This document shows, in pieces, positions 1-11,278 of a stretch of 64,000 nucleotides of DNA (positions are counted from its first letter, which is position 1; each line of letters begins with the position of its first letter). The stretch spans positions 14,963,826 through 15,027,825 of the forward strand of contig NC_051140.1 in NCBI RefSeq assembly GCF_014839805.1, in the 5' to 3' direction. The stretch comes from Manduca sexta. Its lineage: Eukaryota > Arthropoda > Insecta > Lepidoptera > Sphingidae. The position numbers and the translations under genes are program-made. The notes under the pieces were generated by a model, which was not told the DNA's origin, ran no database searches, and was given only the letters and a program-made list of their open reading frames with translations.

Positions 1-610
1 TCAGTAATAAATCACTGAATTCACGCATTCACAATCCGGATATTACATTTGCGAATAAAAACATTTAATACATAATATGTACATTATCGCAATAACAATT
101 CATTATTATGTAATTCGTGAATACAATTCATATAACGAGGTATCATGATGATTACTGAATGGAAAATGTTACAAATCATCATTTTGTAATTACTACACTT
201 GTATTTGTTAGTCTAATAATGTAAACAATGCTGGTTTCTTCTATTTAGGGCGCTGTCTAACCCGTGGCATTTTGAGTCTAGTGTTCACAGGTACTACATG
301 AATTGAAACATACTCGTAATTTTGCAAATTATTAAGGGTCATAATATGACTCTCGTCTCATCGTTGTACTAAATAAATTATGAAGACGAGATTTTAAGCC
401 ATCAGCTCATAGTTTAAGCAAGACCTAATTGCCGTCGCATTATAAAAATCGTTGATGGTTACATTGTCTCCATAGCATTGCCAGTAAATAAAAGAGCCGA
501 GAAATGTGTTGTTAGTTTAAGTAGTCGATTTGTCATGCCAGTACAAAAAGACATATATTACAATATACAACGAACATAAAAGATTTTTCTATGATTAGTC
601 TGATAATAAA

Positions 611-816
611 CACTTAAACTTTGTATAGCTTTCTTAGTTTTGAGAGTAAGCCCGTCAAATTAACCTCACACGGTACAAGAGATACAACCATAAAGATCTT
701 CGCGACTTATAAGCACTAAAACCTTGTATAGATCTCTTAATTCCCAGGAGTAGGCCCGTCAGTACAAATTTACACTAGATAATGTAAAAGATATAACTAT
801 AAAGATATTTTAAATT
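611..816. repeat. Imperfect tandem duplication, two ~103-bp copies
   Basis: cacttaaactttgtatag at 611 recurs as cactaaaaccttgtatag at 714. Both copies then share ctcttag/ctcttaa, gtaagcccgtca/gtaggcccgtca, agatacaaccataaagat/agatataactataaagat in order. The period is 103 bp. It has no coding content. Confidence 0.6.
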
Positions 817-1110
817 TGTTTAGTTAACCATTTTGTATCCTGATATGGCTAGTTAAGTAAACTTGTCGAAAACCTATCCGGGCGCCAGATTCATTACGCA
901 GTCGAAATTAATACTTCAATGACATATCGATTTCCTACAGCGGAAAAGGGAGACATTAAACTTAATAAATAATACGCGAAGCAATTCAATATTATATTAG
1001 TAGAAACGGAAAAAATGATTAAGTACTCTAAAACATATTAATTGCTGCGAATCCATAAAAGGTCTGACGGATTAATTTTAATTACGATTGCTTTAAAATA
1101 AGAACATGTT

Positions 1111-1291
1111 GCTATTTTTTTTTTTATTTTTTTAATGATTCGAGACGAGCTTGCCGTTCGCCTGATGGTAAGCGATACGACCGCCCATAAACAGTAGAAA
1201 CACCATCCAACACCTGAAATCACTGCGCTCGCCATCCTAAGATAGGAGATGTTAATCTTATTATAGCCAGTAGTTACACTATTAAAATGGT
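1111..1291. repeat. Dispersed lepidopteran repeat (gcctgatggtaagcgatacg type)
   Basis: After a T-rich tract come gacgagcttgccgttcgcct, gatggtaagcgatacgaccg, cccataaacagtagaaacac and a ...actgcgctcgccatcct... segment. I remember this as a high-copy lepidopteran repeat. Element class is not certain. The open frame here (1038..1313, minus) is a product of the repeat and is not a gene. Confidence 0.6.
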
Positions 1292-1821
1292 AATAATTAT
1301 AAATGGTAGTCATTCAGTGTTCATATTTACGAGATTATCTATACTATGACTCAAAACTATGTTACTCTGACACACGCCAACTTCTCTAAGCTAGAATCGG
1401 CAGTTATATCATCACTTGAACTTCGAAGCAATCCAACTCCTTGACAACGGGTCTAGTGAGGAGACTGAAGAAAAGTCTATTGAATAACGTATAGTAAAAT
1501 AAAGTTTATTTTCAATATAGAAACAATGACTCCTAGCCAACGTTAAGAAACATTTCCAAACTAAAATACGATCCTCACGAATACGCTAATTATCCACAAA
1601 TTTCGGAGATTCGATAAAAATCTCCAATAACTTAGAATTGGAACAAGGCAATGTTACCGCAACATCGCTCGCCTAAGTCCATTATTAGAGCAACTCGATA
1701 AGAACAAAGCCCAAAGTAATTGCTAATCGAAGTATCCAATCAATCTTCAATTTGATGCTGTGATATTTTGTCAGATTATTTTAAAAAGCGTTTAAATTCA
1801 CTTGAATATATTAAGCTAAAA

Positions 1822-2066
1822 TGTCCGCAGGTTCAAATTCCAAGGGTATACACCTTTGACTCTTATAAAAATTATGTGTGTATTCTTTGTGAATGATTGC
1901 TTGCTTTAGCAGTGAAGGAAAACATAGTGAGGAAACTTGCATACCTGAGAAGTTCTCTATAGTAACTTTGAAGGTGTGTAAAGTCTACCAATCTACTAAT
2001 GGAAATGGTTGGGGTTGCCTTAGGAAGGACTGCGTTCAATTTCTGAATGAGAGAACGTGTATTGGT
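1822..2066 (+). mobile_element. SINE-like repeat with B-box-like start
   Basis: aggttcaaattccaagg resembles a tRNA B box. It is followed by aaattatgtgtgtattctttg, gcagtgaaggaaaacatagt, gaggaaacttgcatacctga and gaaggtgtgtaaagtctacc, the order I recall for an abundant lepidopteran retroposon. It is diverged, with no target duplication obvious. Open frames on both strands here (1872..2102) are shadows of the repeat. Confidence 0.6.
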
Positions 2067-3001
2067 TTCTCTCATTTTACTTGGGATGAGTCTGTGTTAT
2101 AAGAGGCTGTTGTAATAATTAAGTATAAAATTACTCCGCCATATTTATTTTTAAGTATGACGCTAGGTTACTGAATCCCCAAACTTGGATATTTGACCTA
2201 TGTGACTGCTTAAAAAGCCGTAACACCAAATAACGTCTAAACAAGGTTAAATCTGGATTGACAGGTTATAACTTCTCTTGGACTTTTGACTATTTTTGAA
2301 ATTAAGGTAGATTTGATATTTGGGACATTTGGGAGTAGTAAACAGGTTTCCCTTGTGGGATAGAATGGTTATAGAGTGACAAAACCAGAATCACAATATC
2401 TATTCACTTGTTAAGTGTATATTTATACAAAAATGCGTTGTAAAAATTAATAATATTTCCATGTCCACACAAGCAACAAATACCTTAAAAACGCCCTAAA
2501 TAGTAAAGACGTTGAATGCAATAACAAAATAAACAATACAATTCACGCCCCATTACCCATAGAAAAATAACAACGACTGAAATATCGAGATGTTCTTAAA
2601 AAACCAAACCACATCGTTACGTGCTAGTCGGCCAAGGAAAATAGCGAACTAGTAAGCACGTACTTCATCAAGGTTGATTTTATAAATCCAACAATATTGG
2701 TATGATCATCATCTGGCGTGTTTTGTACTCTTCTGATTCTGATAAAAACACCAGTCAAGCGTATTGTTATAGCCCGCAGTGTTCTAAAATTTGTTCGCCT
2801 ATTATTTTAAATATTTTTATTATCCCTCACCAGTCAAAACAATCATGCCAACCTTTCTGGAACCGAATATATTATAAAGTAACTCCTGGAATGCGACACA
2901 CATGAGATACCATAACGGGTTTTACACCTTGTTTACGATGACCGCTATCCAGGCGAAAACCAATATCCTACCAATCATCATAATCAAAATATAATAATAG
3001 C

Positions 3002-3240
3002 TATTGCTCGAGGCTTCGCTCGCGTGAAGGAGTTTTCCCGGATATTTTTTCCGACTTACTTGATAAATATCGTTATATTATGACCAAATTACACAAAATC
3101 ATTATAAACTCCTATGTGTTATTCTGATATATAACCAATATTACTGTAAAGTTTAATCCAAATCCGTTCAGTAGTTTTTTCGTGATGAGTAACAAACATA
3201 CATCCATCCTACCAAACTTTCGCATTTATAATATTAGTAG
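3002..3240 (+). mobile_element. RTE-like retroposon 3' fragment
   Basis: attgctcgaggcttcgctcg, then gttttcccgga, then aatccgttcagtagtttttt and cgcatttataatattagtagga. This is the usual order of head, body and tail in a very common lepidopteran non-LTR (RTE-like) 3' region. It is non-coding and 5'-truncated. Confidence 0.65.
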
Positions 3241-3748
3241 GATTTTGCAGCTGATATCAGTTTATTACTCATTACTAAGTTTTCATTGATAATAACGTAG
3301 GTCGCTGATTGTGTAACTTCACTACAGAGTAATGTTGTGACAAAATTCCGTTGAATTGAATGGGCAATAGTACAATTGCAACTATTATGTTTATTTCTCT
3401 CGTAGCCGTGTAATTACGATTGTTACTTGCGCTTTACGGCTGTTATACTATGGCCTCATGATGTTGTTTGTTTGACGCTTATAACTTATTGGTAAGATCA
3501 TATGTAGGGGGTAAATATACGAGTCCGTGAAAGATATAATACCACACAAACACTGTCCACTGCATGCACCATTAATACGTCATAAACAGAAATAAACTGT
3601 TATTAATTTGTTAGAATTCATTCTAATTAAGTTACTATGGAATTGGTAGCAATTGGCTGAAGCAACTAATCACCTGTTGAATTATTAAGCAATTAGTTAA
3701 AACTACATTCAACGATATAGTATAAAAACAAAATATCACTTCGGTCCG

Positions 3749-4106
3749 GAGGGTCTATCTACTTCGAAAAACGAACGTCGAAACGTCGCTCCGAAACGAA
3801 GAAACGACGAACTTCGTATTTAACTCTACTACCAAATTACTTCGAATTCGTCACCGTTCTGTAGCTTACCTTGGTGGTAGGATCAATTGCCCGTATTTTT
3901 TTGAAGTAAGCAGTTGAACTTTATCCTCGCAGATGGTTTTAAAACTATAACTATAAGTTCTTACAAATTCCATGTCTGAAATATTGCGATGAACGAATCG
4001 GATCCGTCGTCGAATCCGTCATCAAATCCGTAACACTTCGTAGTAACAAAATGTGATGCGATCCGTCATCCGAAACTACGGCTTTCGTTTTTCGAAATAG
4101 ACCCTC
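3749..4106. mobile_element. Non-autonomous DNA transposon (MITE), 358 bp
   Basis: The left end GAGGGTCTAT(ctac)TTCGAAAAACGAA and the right end TTCGTTTTTCGAAATAGACCCTC are inverted repeats, interrupted only by a 4-bp insertion on the left. The inside holds repeated gaa/cgtc and aatccgtc words (about 3960-4070). There is no ORF. A target duplication is not clear, so the superfamily is not assigned. Confidence 0.7.
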
Positions 4107-4769
4107 TGTACTACAACGTATAACATATGCCGCGATTCCATTTTAGCTCTCGTATTCTATATTGCGTTCAAAATACGTCAAATTACATTGTTAAAAGAAT
4201 AGTTTCACAAATCTGACATTGGTACAAAAGTTCTAAGAAAGAGCCAAGTGGAGTACTTAAAAGTATGTTTGCGAAGTCTTTGATTAGCACTATATGGCGA
4301 AAAGTAGGGCATGACACCTTTAAGTGTAAGTTCCCACGCTTATTTTACCAAAAACTGACCTTGTAAATACGAAATTGAAAACTAGAATGAGTCATAGAAT
4401 AACACAAATGCAATAAAGGAGGCCGATTTGTTATGTCACAGATAAATCAAGAATATTTGAATTTGGAATTGAGGATAAATACTAATATTAAATTATTTTC
4501 AATCTACACAATTAGAATTAATGGAAGAATTTTCGTTAAGATATAAATAAAATATAATAATTATGTTTTTTTTTAATATCCCAAGTACTACTCCATCTTA
4601 TAGTCATTATAATAATATTATAATTTGTTTATACATTTTCAATATAACAGTGATATTAATAACAATATTTTTTGTTGCTTATAATACCACAGCATATTAA
4701 TCCATAATAATACTACAAAATACAAAATAATACTAGCACTAATTAACGTCTTATAATTTTAGTTAGAAC

Positions 4770-4948
4770 AGCGCCATCTCACATTTGCTCTTGGAACTTA
4801 TAAATGCGATCATAAGCTATGAAGCAAACATTTAAAGCATCAAGAAGCTCAAGGTACACGAGTAGTTAGTTACTTGAGATATCGATGCTTGAGAACGCTT
4901 GCTACTTACCTTATTTAGTAATATGAAACCTGGTTCATAGATGGCGCT
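4770..4948. mobile_element. Possible small inverted-repeat element
   Basis: AGCGCCATCT at 4770 and its reverse complement AGATGGCGCT at 4939 bound 179 bp with no ORF. Only 10 bp are matched and the same word occurs at 6785 in another repeat, so this may be coincidence. Confidence 0.25.
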
Positions 4949-6067
4949 AGACATTTTGTTCTTCAAAGTATAGTAATATTATCTATTATAATCGTCTAAT
5001 TTCTTTTGTATTCTATAATCTTACTTAGACAGGGCCAAATGGAAATTTTAAGAAAAAGTTATATTCAGTTAGATTTTATGTAGCTGATTATGATGTATTA
5101 TTACATAACGTGCATTTTAAAATTTGAATTATCAAATAGGTTTTAGAATAACAAAAATGTTTAGGTAAATATTAAGTTCTATTAGAGGTATATTTTGAAT
5201 ATAGCTCCGCTGTAATACATATTATCTATTACAATTCTAATAAGAAGTAAAAACTGAAATTATATACAAATTTTTGGAATTGAAAAATCCACACAAAAAG
5301 ATAACGGAAACCTTTTTGTGACCTCTTTATTTATTTATATACAGAGAAGTAAATAGACGGCACGTCATAGGCATTTTCTACCAATCTATATTAGTGTGAT
5401 GCAGAGATAAACAAGGTCGGTTCATCTACATATAGTGAGACAAATATTTTAATAAATACATTGCTTGTATACAGATAAATATTTAATGAATACCCCTAAT
5501 ACAATTTAACATTTACGATAACAATTTAAAATTGAACTATTACTATGAATTTTTAAATTACAGAAGTCCTTGCCCTGCAGCATTAACAGTAGCTTACAAT
5601 GGGCGATAATAAAATGTTTAAAGGATACAACAATAAAATTATAGTGTAATAAATAACGTATCTACACTGCAGTCACGCTACTGCTCTTTTAAAAAGATCG
5701 TATTCAATATATGTGCAATATATTATTAAATCTATTATAGCCTCTTTATATTAACCTTCCGATGCAATAAATCCACTTCTGTATTTTATTTCCACAAGCT
5801 ACACCTGTATTAATTAATATTATTTTTTATAATTCCGTGGTATATAGCATTTAGACTTATTCAAATAAAGATGTTAATTAAAATGACAGATTTAAGTTCT
5901 AGTTCTCATCCACATATTAAGTTTGTAAATATTCATATTTATGTAGCATATTTTCATTGAATGCTCTTCAACATCTACATAAAGAAAAAACACAATATAT
6001 TTTTATGCAGAGGTAATCGTAGTTGTTATCCTTAGAACTTAAATCATTTAAAAATCTTTATAATATT

Positions 6068-6312
6068 TATCCCAAACACACTCACACCTGTTATCCCCAG
6101 AAGGGGTAAGTAGAGATGCAACTGGAGCAATAACTTTTCTCCGTGTGTATTCCGTCGTATGATAAGATAAGTGGCGAGCCTATCACTATATCGGGCACAA
6201 ACTCTAAACTCCAGGCTAGAACTGAGTAGCAAAACCCAATATCACTATCACGACCGGGAATTGAATCTGAGACCCCAGCACTGTAGTTGTGTTACAAATT
6301 CGCCACCGTAGC
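6068..6312 (-). mobile_element. tRNA-derived SINE, diverged copy
   Basis: Read on the minus strand: a tRNA-like head (acggtggcgaatttgtaaca, B box agattcaattcccggtcgtg), then gatattgggttttgctactc, gtttgtgcccgatatagtga, taggctcgcc and a tail near accccttctggggataacag. The body aligns block by block with the copies at 41.3 and 46.2 kb. Confidence 0.75.
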
Positions 6313-6697
6313 ACTGTAAAGTTATTTATAAACACTCTAAAAAATATTTTTTGCCCTTCAATACATTTTTTTTTTGCTTAACTGAACCTTTAATGACATT
6401 TAAAGATTATAACCCTTTCATTTTCGTAGTAATTAATATGTTTTTACCAATGCAACCTAAACAATTCTGGCATTAAATATTCCAGATCTAGTCGTTACTA
6501 AGTAACCAACAGCCTTCGTGTCAATTAAGCATTAACACGACCATATTGGTAATTTATGATTGTGACCGACTATCTTTGAAAAGCTTTAAACAGTCTCTTA
6601 AATTAGTGCATAAATCATTTACTTTGTTGATGAATAGAATTGCTGAAGGTCGCAGGGAAGTGGTACGAAATAAAGTTGTTTTACATATTAATCACTA

Positions 6698-6957
6698 AAT
6701 GTTGCCCGCGAGTTCGCCTGCGTGAAAAGCCTTTTTCGTGATAAAAATCCTTAAAACACTTTAGCGATTCATCGCGCAACCGATCAGCGCCATCTAATTA
6801 AAAAATCTCAGCACTACTCATGGATGCAAATACTATCATATAAAAAGTATCCTATATGACATATAGCATATGTGATCCCAGGATATGATCTACCCGTGTA
6901 CCAAACTTCACCCAAATTTGTTCAGTTGCTTTTACTTAAAACTTTACATCGTTTTTT
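6698..6957 (+). mobile_element. RTE-like retroposon fragment
   Basis: gttgcccgcgagttcgcctg starts the fragment. Near the end are accaaacttcacccaaattt and gttcagttgcttttac, diverged forms of the 'accaaatttcatcaaaatccgttcagt' body. cagcgccatct occurs inside. It is decayed. Confidence 0.55.
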
Positions 6958-7699
6958 ATGAGTATACCTTTACATTATACTTATTATTCTACGTCTATAC
7001 TACCAAACATGACCGCCTTATTGACTTTGTCTAATGTAAAAAAAACTTTATTCCTAACTAGACAAACATTCAATTCAGAATCATCTGTACTTGACAGATT
7101 CACCTATTATGTCACAGCTATTGCGATACAGATGTATGAGAGAGATAGCGCGATATTCTTACTACAAAACAAGCATCTACTCTTCCTCATATCAATAATT
7201 AAATAATTAATATCCATGTAATCTTTAATAAATTTTAATGTTTTTTTCATTAACGCCTTGTTTTGGAATATTTACTTTTCGTTTAAGTTTAGAAATAATA
7301 AAGTGCAGGAAAAAATACAACTACTATCGTTTAAATATAGACGTATCGTTATTATTCGCAAATACACGGATGAGTCCAATTTCGGATCCGTTCATAATGC
7401 TCTTAACTCTTGTGTCACACAAAGCCCACGACTATAAACGCACGCCTTTCGTGCTATCAATTGATGTATGAGTATTCTAAACCGTGACAACGAGTAAATC
7501 AATGAGCTTTGCGAATTACTACACTGCCGACATGACTAATATATAATAAATTATTGAATAGGGATGGCAAATGAATCGTATAGTTGGGTGAGGGATTTCT
7601 AGGAAGCGCCTTTATAAATCAAATTAGGTCATGTGTGCTAAATAGTCATAGATTCAAATTTGTTCTATATTAGCATTGCTGGTGGATTTATTTTGTATC

Positions 7700-7896
7700 G
7701 GCCCCGATAGCGACTACCAACACATATATATAAAAACTCGCCATAGTGGCCCTCATGTGTGTGTTGCATTTTAGGATCAGCCTGTGAACACCCGGTTTAG
7801 ACAGGCCGGCATAATTGTGTCGACTCGCGAGGGGTATTCATCTTTCGTCAGTCGAAATTCCAAATAGAACTTTCTCCGCGTCCTATCAGGCGCAGT
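7700..7896 (-). repeat. Dispersed repeat, 'GACTGACG/cctgatgg' family
   Basis: agacaggccggcataattgt, gtcgactcgcgaggggtatt, catctttcgtcagtcgaaat and tcctatcaggcgcag are shared in order with 38909..39120 and, more distantly, with 52310..52460. Orientation was set by the copy at 16.5 kb, which reads cacctgatggtaagcagag on the plus strand. No ORF of interest is present. Confidence 0.6.
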
Positions 7897-8610
7897 ATGA
7901 TCACGTTGTCGTATAAGAAAACAACTTTGCATCTTCTGAGTTTTCGCTATATTTATATGTGAATAAGACCGGATTTTAGATAACAAGTCGTAATTACTCA
8001 AGCATACTTAAAAATCCTTGCATGGCAGTGCGACGGCAAGGAGGACATAAACCATTGTGTAAGCCGGCAAGGATTGAAGTCATCGTATTAGAAAGAAGTT
8101 TTGTACAATTTAAAATGAATACATAGAGTAATTATAATTCGTAAAAACGTATATTTTGTAAGGATACATTTCGGAAAAAGGTCGATAAAAGAAAATCGGA
8201 GGTACTTATTATATTTGATGTCGATGCCTACTTTTAACATAAATAAACAAAATAATACAGGGAGACATTTTAATACAAGTATAATATAATAGGCCCAACA
8301 TGAAAATTTTAAGGATATCTACGTGCTCTTGTTAGCATTGATTGTTTTGTTATTTCATTACTTTAAAAATCATATTGGCATAAACTCATAAAAGCCGATG
8401 GCCTAGATTTTAGATGCAAAATCGCAATATCAAATATAGATCATATAAGAAAATCGGTGTCGATATAAATCGTACCGATAAAATCACAACGCCTTTTACA
8501 GCAGATGTCGGCTACTTAATTAACAACACGGCCCTACGTAACTAGTATGTAAATGTTTTCACAAACATGAATTCGCACACCATGTTACCATACATAAATA
8601 ATATATATAT

Positions 8611-9379
8611 ATTAATGATTTCTTATGTTTACGTGAATGTAAGACATTGAAATTTAACTAATTTTCCCGATTCTATCGCGGTTTTTTATTTATTATATTT
8701 TTATTTTTCTCCCGACGTTTCGAAGACTTTGCAGCCTTCATGGTCACGGGGGGACTGAGGTGTTGTTCATCCGCAAAGTCAAAGTTACAATATCTACCTA
8801 CATTTTACAATTATACGACTTTTTTAAAATTTTAGCTGTTGGTGGTCCGATCTACGCAGAATGAGCTCACAGTGTCTTGAAGTCTGGCAGCCGGTCTTTT
8901 CACCGACGCTCGACGAAGTCTGCAGTCGCTGAACACTCTAAAGGAGGCGCCAATCATTATCTGCGACTATACAAGCCACAAATCCTCGCCAAAGAACACC
9001 GATTCCTGCCCAGGATGATTCGCGAGGCTATTGAAATTAAAAAACATCCTAATTTCAATAGGGAAGATGGTTGGAAGCTTGCACAAGCCTGGGATCCAGT
9101 TCTACATTTAATTAAGTCGGAACCCAAAAGACCGGCTGCCAGACTTCAAGACACTGTGAGATTCTGCGTAGATCGGACCACCAACAGCTAAAATTTTAAA
9201 AAAGTTCTATAATTGTAAAATGTAGGTAGATATTGTAACTTTGACTTTGCGGATGAACAACACCTCAGTCCCCCCCCGTGACCATGAAGGCTGCAAATTC
9301 TTCGAAACGTCGGGAGAAAAATAAAAAACAAAAAAACAAAAAACCGCGATAGAATCCGGAAAATTAGTTTAATTTCAAA
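8611..9379 (+). mobile_element. Penelope-like element remnant with long inverted arms
   Basis: The two 254-bp arms, 8647..8900 and 9126..9379, are near-identical inverted copies (atctatcgcggttttttat..., ctcccgacgtttcgaagact..., ttagctgttggtggtccgat...). They enclose 225 bp encoding the C-terminus of a GIY-YIG-type protein. Penelope-like retroelements are known for terminal repeats that can lie in inverted orientation, and their proteins end in a GIY-YIG endonuclease. The reverse transcriptase is missing, so the copy cannot move by itself. Related arms occur at 32961..33254 and 55161..55447, and a distant one at 34700. Confidence 0.65.
8877..9191 (+). pseudogene. Penelope-type GIY-YIG endonuclease C-terminal fragment
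   Basis: The frame is open for 104 codons. Its core, KSAVAEH..., then KEHRFLPRM and REAIEIKKHPNFNREDGW, then KLAQAWDPVL, matches what I remember of the tail of GIY-YIG endonucleases in Penelope-like elements: a conserved E-H, then R.REAIEI..H...FNR.DG...W.P.L. The GIY-YIG motif itself and all reverse transcriptase motifs are absent. The start Met and the last 20 or so codons lie inside the inverted arms, so they are not natural protein ends. It is a remnant rather than a working gene. Confidence 0.6.
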
Positions 9380-9401
9380 ATATATATATTATCAACTACC
9401 T

Positions 9402-9580
9402 TTGCTCGCGGCTCCGCCCGTTTTTAAAGGGTTTTACCGGGATAAAAAAACATTTATGTACTATACCATTCTATAATCTATCTCCATGCCAAATTTTGTT
9501 CAGATCTATTCAGACATTCAGGCGTGATTGAGTAACAAACATCTAAACTTTTGCATTAATTATAATATTAGTAGTAACTG
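9402..9580 (+). mobile_element. RTE-like retroposon 3' fragment
   Basis: tttgctcgcggctccgcccg, gttttaccgggataaaaaaa, atgccaaattttgttcagat and tgcattaattataatattag. Same family and orientation as 3002..3240. It lies next to the Penelope-like remnant. Confidence 0.65.
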
Positions 9581-9640
9581 TCGTAAGTTTGAGACATAAG
9601 AAATGACGTACCTTACGTCCTTTCTTATATCCTAGCAAAA

Positions 9641-9718
9641 TACATATGGTTGACCTTTATGCAGGGAAGGAATGTTCCTTCCGCATATGTATAGGGCGAA
9701 GCCGCGAGCATCACCTAG
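9641..9718 (-). mobile_element. Short RTE-like fragment
   Basis: gggcgaagccgcgagcatca is the reverse complement of the family head (tgctcgcggcttcgccc). Only the head region survives. Confidence 0.5.
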
Positions 9719-9719
9719 T

Positions 9720-11056
9720 TGTAAATATGAGCTCGTATTAACGATATTCGTATTTCAAGGATAATTATGATTAACTTGCAGTTTGATTACGATTAGATTT
9801 TTAGTAAGAAAAAATAACAGTGAATTTTGTAATATTACTTGTCGTGTAATGGCGAATGTTGAAACATTGAACATCATAAGGTTAGCAAGTAAGTGTTGCA
9901 ACTTAAAATAATCTTTAAATTATGTTACTAAGGTTACTATTCAAGTTAGTGAGGTAAACACCTTTGAGACTTGTCGGAGAAATGTGACGATGGGCCAATG
10001 CCATTATTTCCCAAATAATTGTTTTGGTATTGTAGACCAAAATTAAGTTTATGACGTACCTAAGTTATTGTTTACTAAAATGCGTGCGAGCATTATAGTA
10101 ATATAATTCAGAATATACTTATTTTGGGTCTGGGAATCAGGAACTCCGAACTATGACGAATTTCCGGCCCCACAACATCTTCACCTTGATCGAATATTTG
10201 TAGATCAACCAACGCCGGCAGTACACCCATCGTATTAGTCAAAATATTCGCTTTACAATTTAATACTAACTCTGTACATGAAGACCAGAAAGTCGATATT
10301 GCTTTGGTCAATGGCGATGATAGATTTATCTTGATGCGAGGTTTGAAACCCGACCTTTTATATTTTAGCAACTCATGAGAAGCGCCAAGGAGGCTGCCGA
10401 ATCATAATCACTATAATTATATGACTTGCATAGTACATTTTTGTTTCGAAGAAGATCCTTTGCGCGGGCGAAGCCGCGAGCAGTAGCTAATTTGTTTTTA
10501 AAGGCTCCATCAACTACATTTTAACCGATATTAAATTCTGGTCGACTGCATCGTGAACCAATAAATTCAATATTTATTATACGTTTGCGTTAAAGTAGGT
10601 TGAGTCTTGATGAGTACGACACACATTCGCCTTGAATTTAAGAAAACCTTCACCAACCATGTGAACGTCTCATTTAGCCATTTGATTTTTATCATAAATC
10701 ATTTATTTAGGGAGTGGTTATTTCGATCCATCATTGGACTCGATACATAATTTACCATTTAACGTATAAATTAAATAATTAGGGAACTCAAAATTTTATT
10801 ACTTATTTTGTTAATTAAATTTTGTAATCTATGTAATTATATACTTATAGCGCACTTCCTTGATACAAATAATTAGTTTACTCAACAAAAAACTGAAGAC
10901 AGATTTAATTAGATGAATTAGTGAATAATATGAAGTATTAACTTATTAAGTGTTTTGGTCTTGCATATATTTTATCGAATTTGTTAAGCTGTCAGGCTAT
11001 AGATAATACAGCAATTACTTACAACATTTATGTCGACAAAAATAATTAGAATACAC
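9720..11056. other. AT-rich non-coding stretch
   Basis: Apart from the small retroposon fragment at 10441 I see no exon or structured repeat. The minus-strand frame 10371..10108 is open for 87 codons (MLKYKRSGFKPRIKIN...) but has no recognisable motif and no splice signals of note. Confidence 0.4.
10441..10492 (-). mobile_element. Short RTE-like fragment
   Basis: tgcgcgggcgaagccgcgag followed by cagtagctaa is the reverse-complement family head. Nothing else of the element is recognisable. Confidence 0.5.
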
Positions 11057-11278
11057 TAAGGTTAGGGGGCCCTATTCCGTCTACAGGGCCAAACCCGTCT
11101 TTTTGCAATTACGGGCGTTCTATTCGAAGGACACCTTCGAGCCGTATAGGTAAGAGAGTTAAAAAATCACCTATTGACATAAAAGGCTATCAAAGCTCTC
11201 CTTCGATAAGAACCCCCGTAACTCCAAAAAAACGGATATATCCCCGTAGACGGAGTAGGGCCCCCGAACTTACCCTTA
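11057..11278. mobile_element. MITE with GGGGGCCCTA ends, about 220 bp
   Basis: Left: taaggttagggggccctatt, ccgtctac, then ttacgggcgttctattcgaagga. Right, reversed: taagggtaagttcgggggcc, ctactccgtctacgggg, then ttacgggggttcttatcgaagga. The inverted arms cover about 80 bp each with small gaps. There is no ORF and the superfamily is not assigned. Confidence 0.7.
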
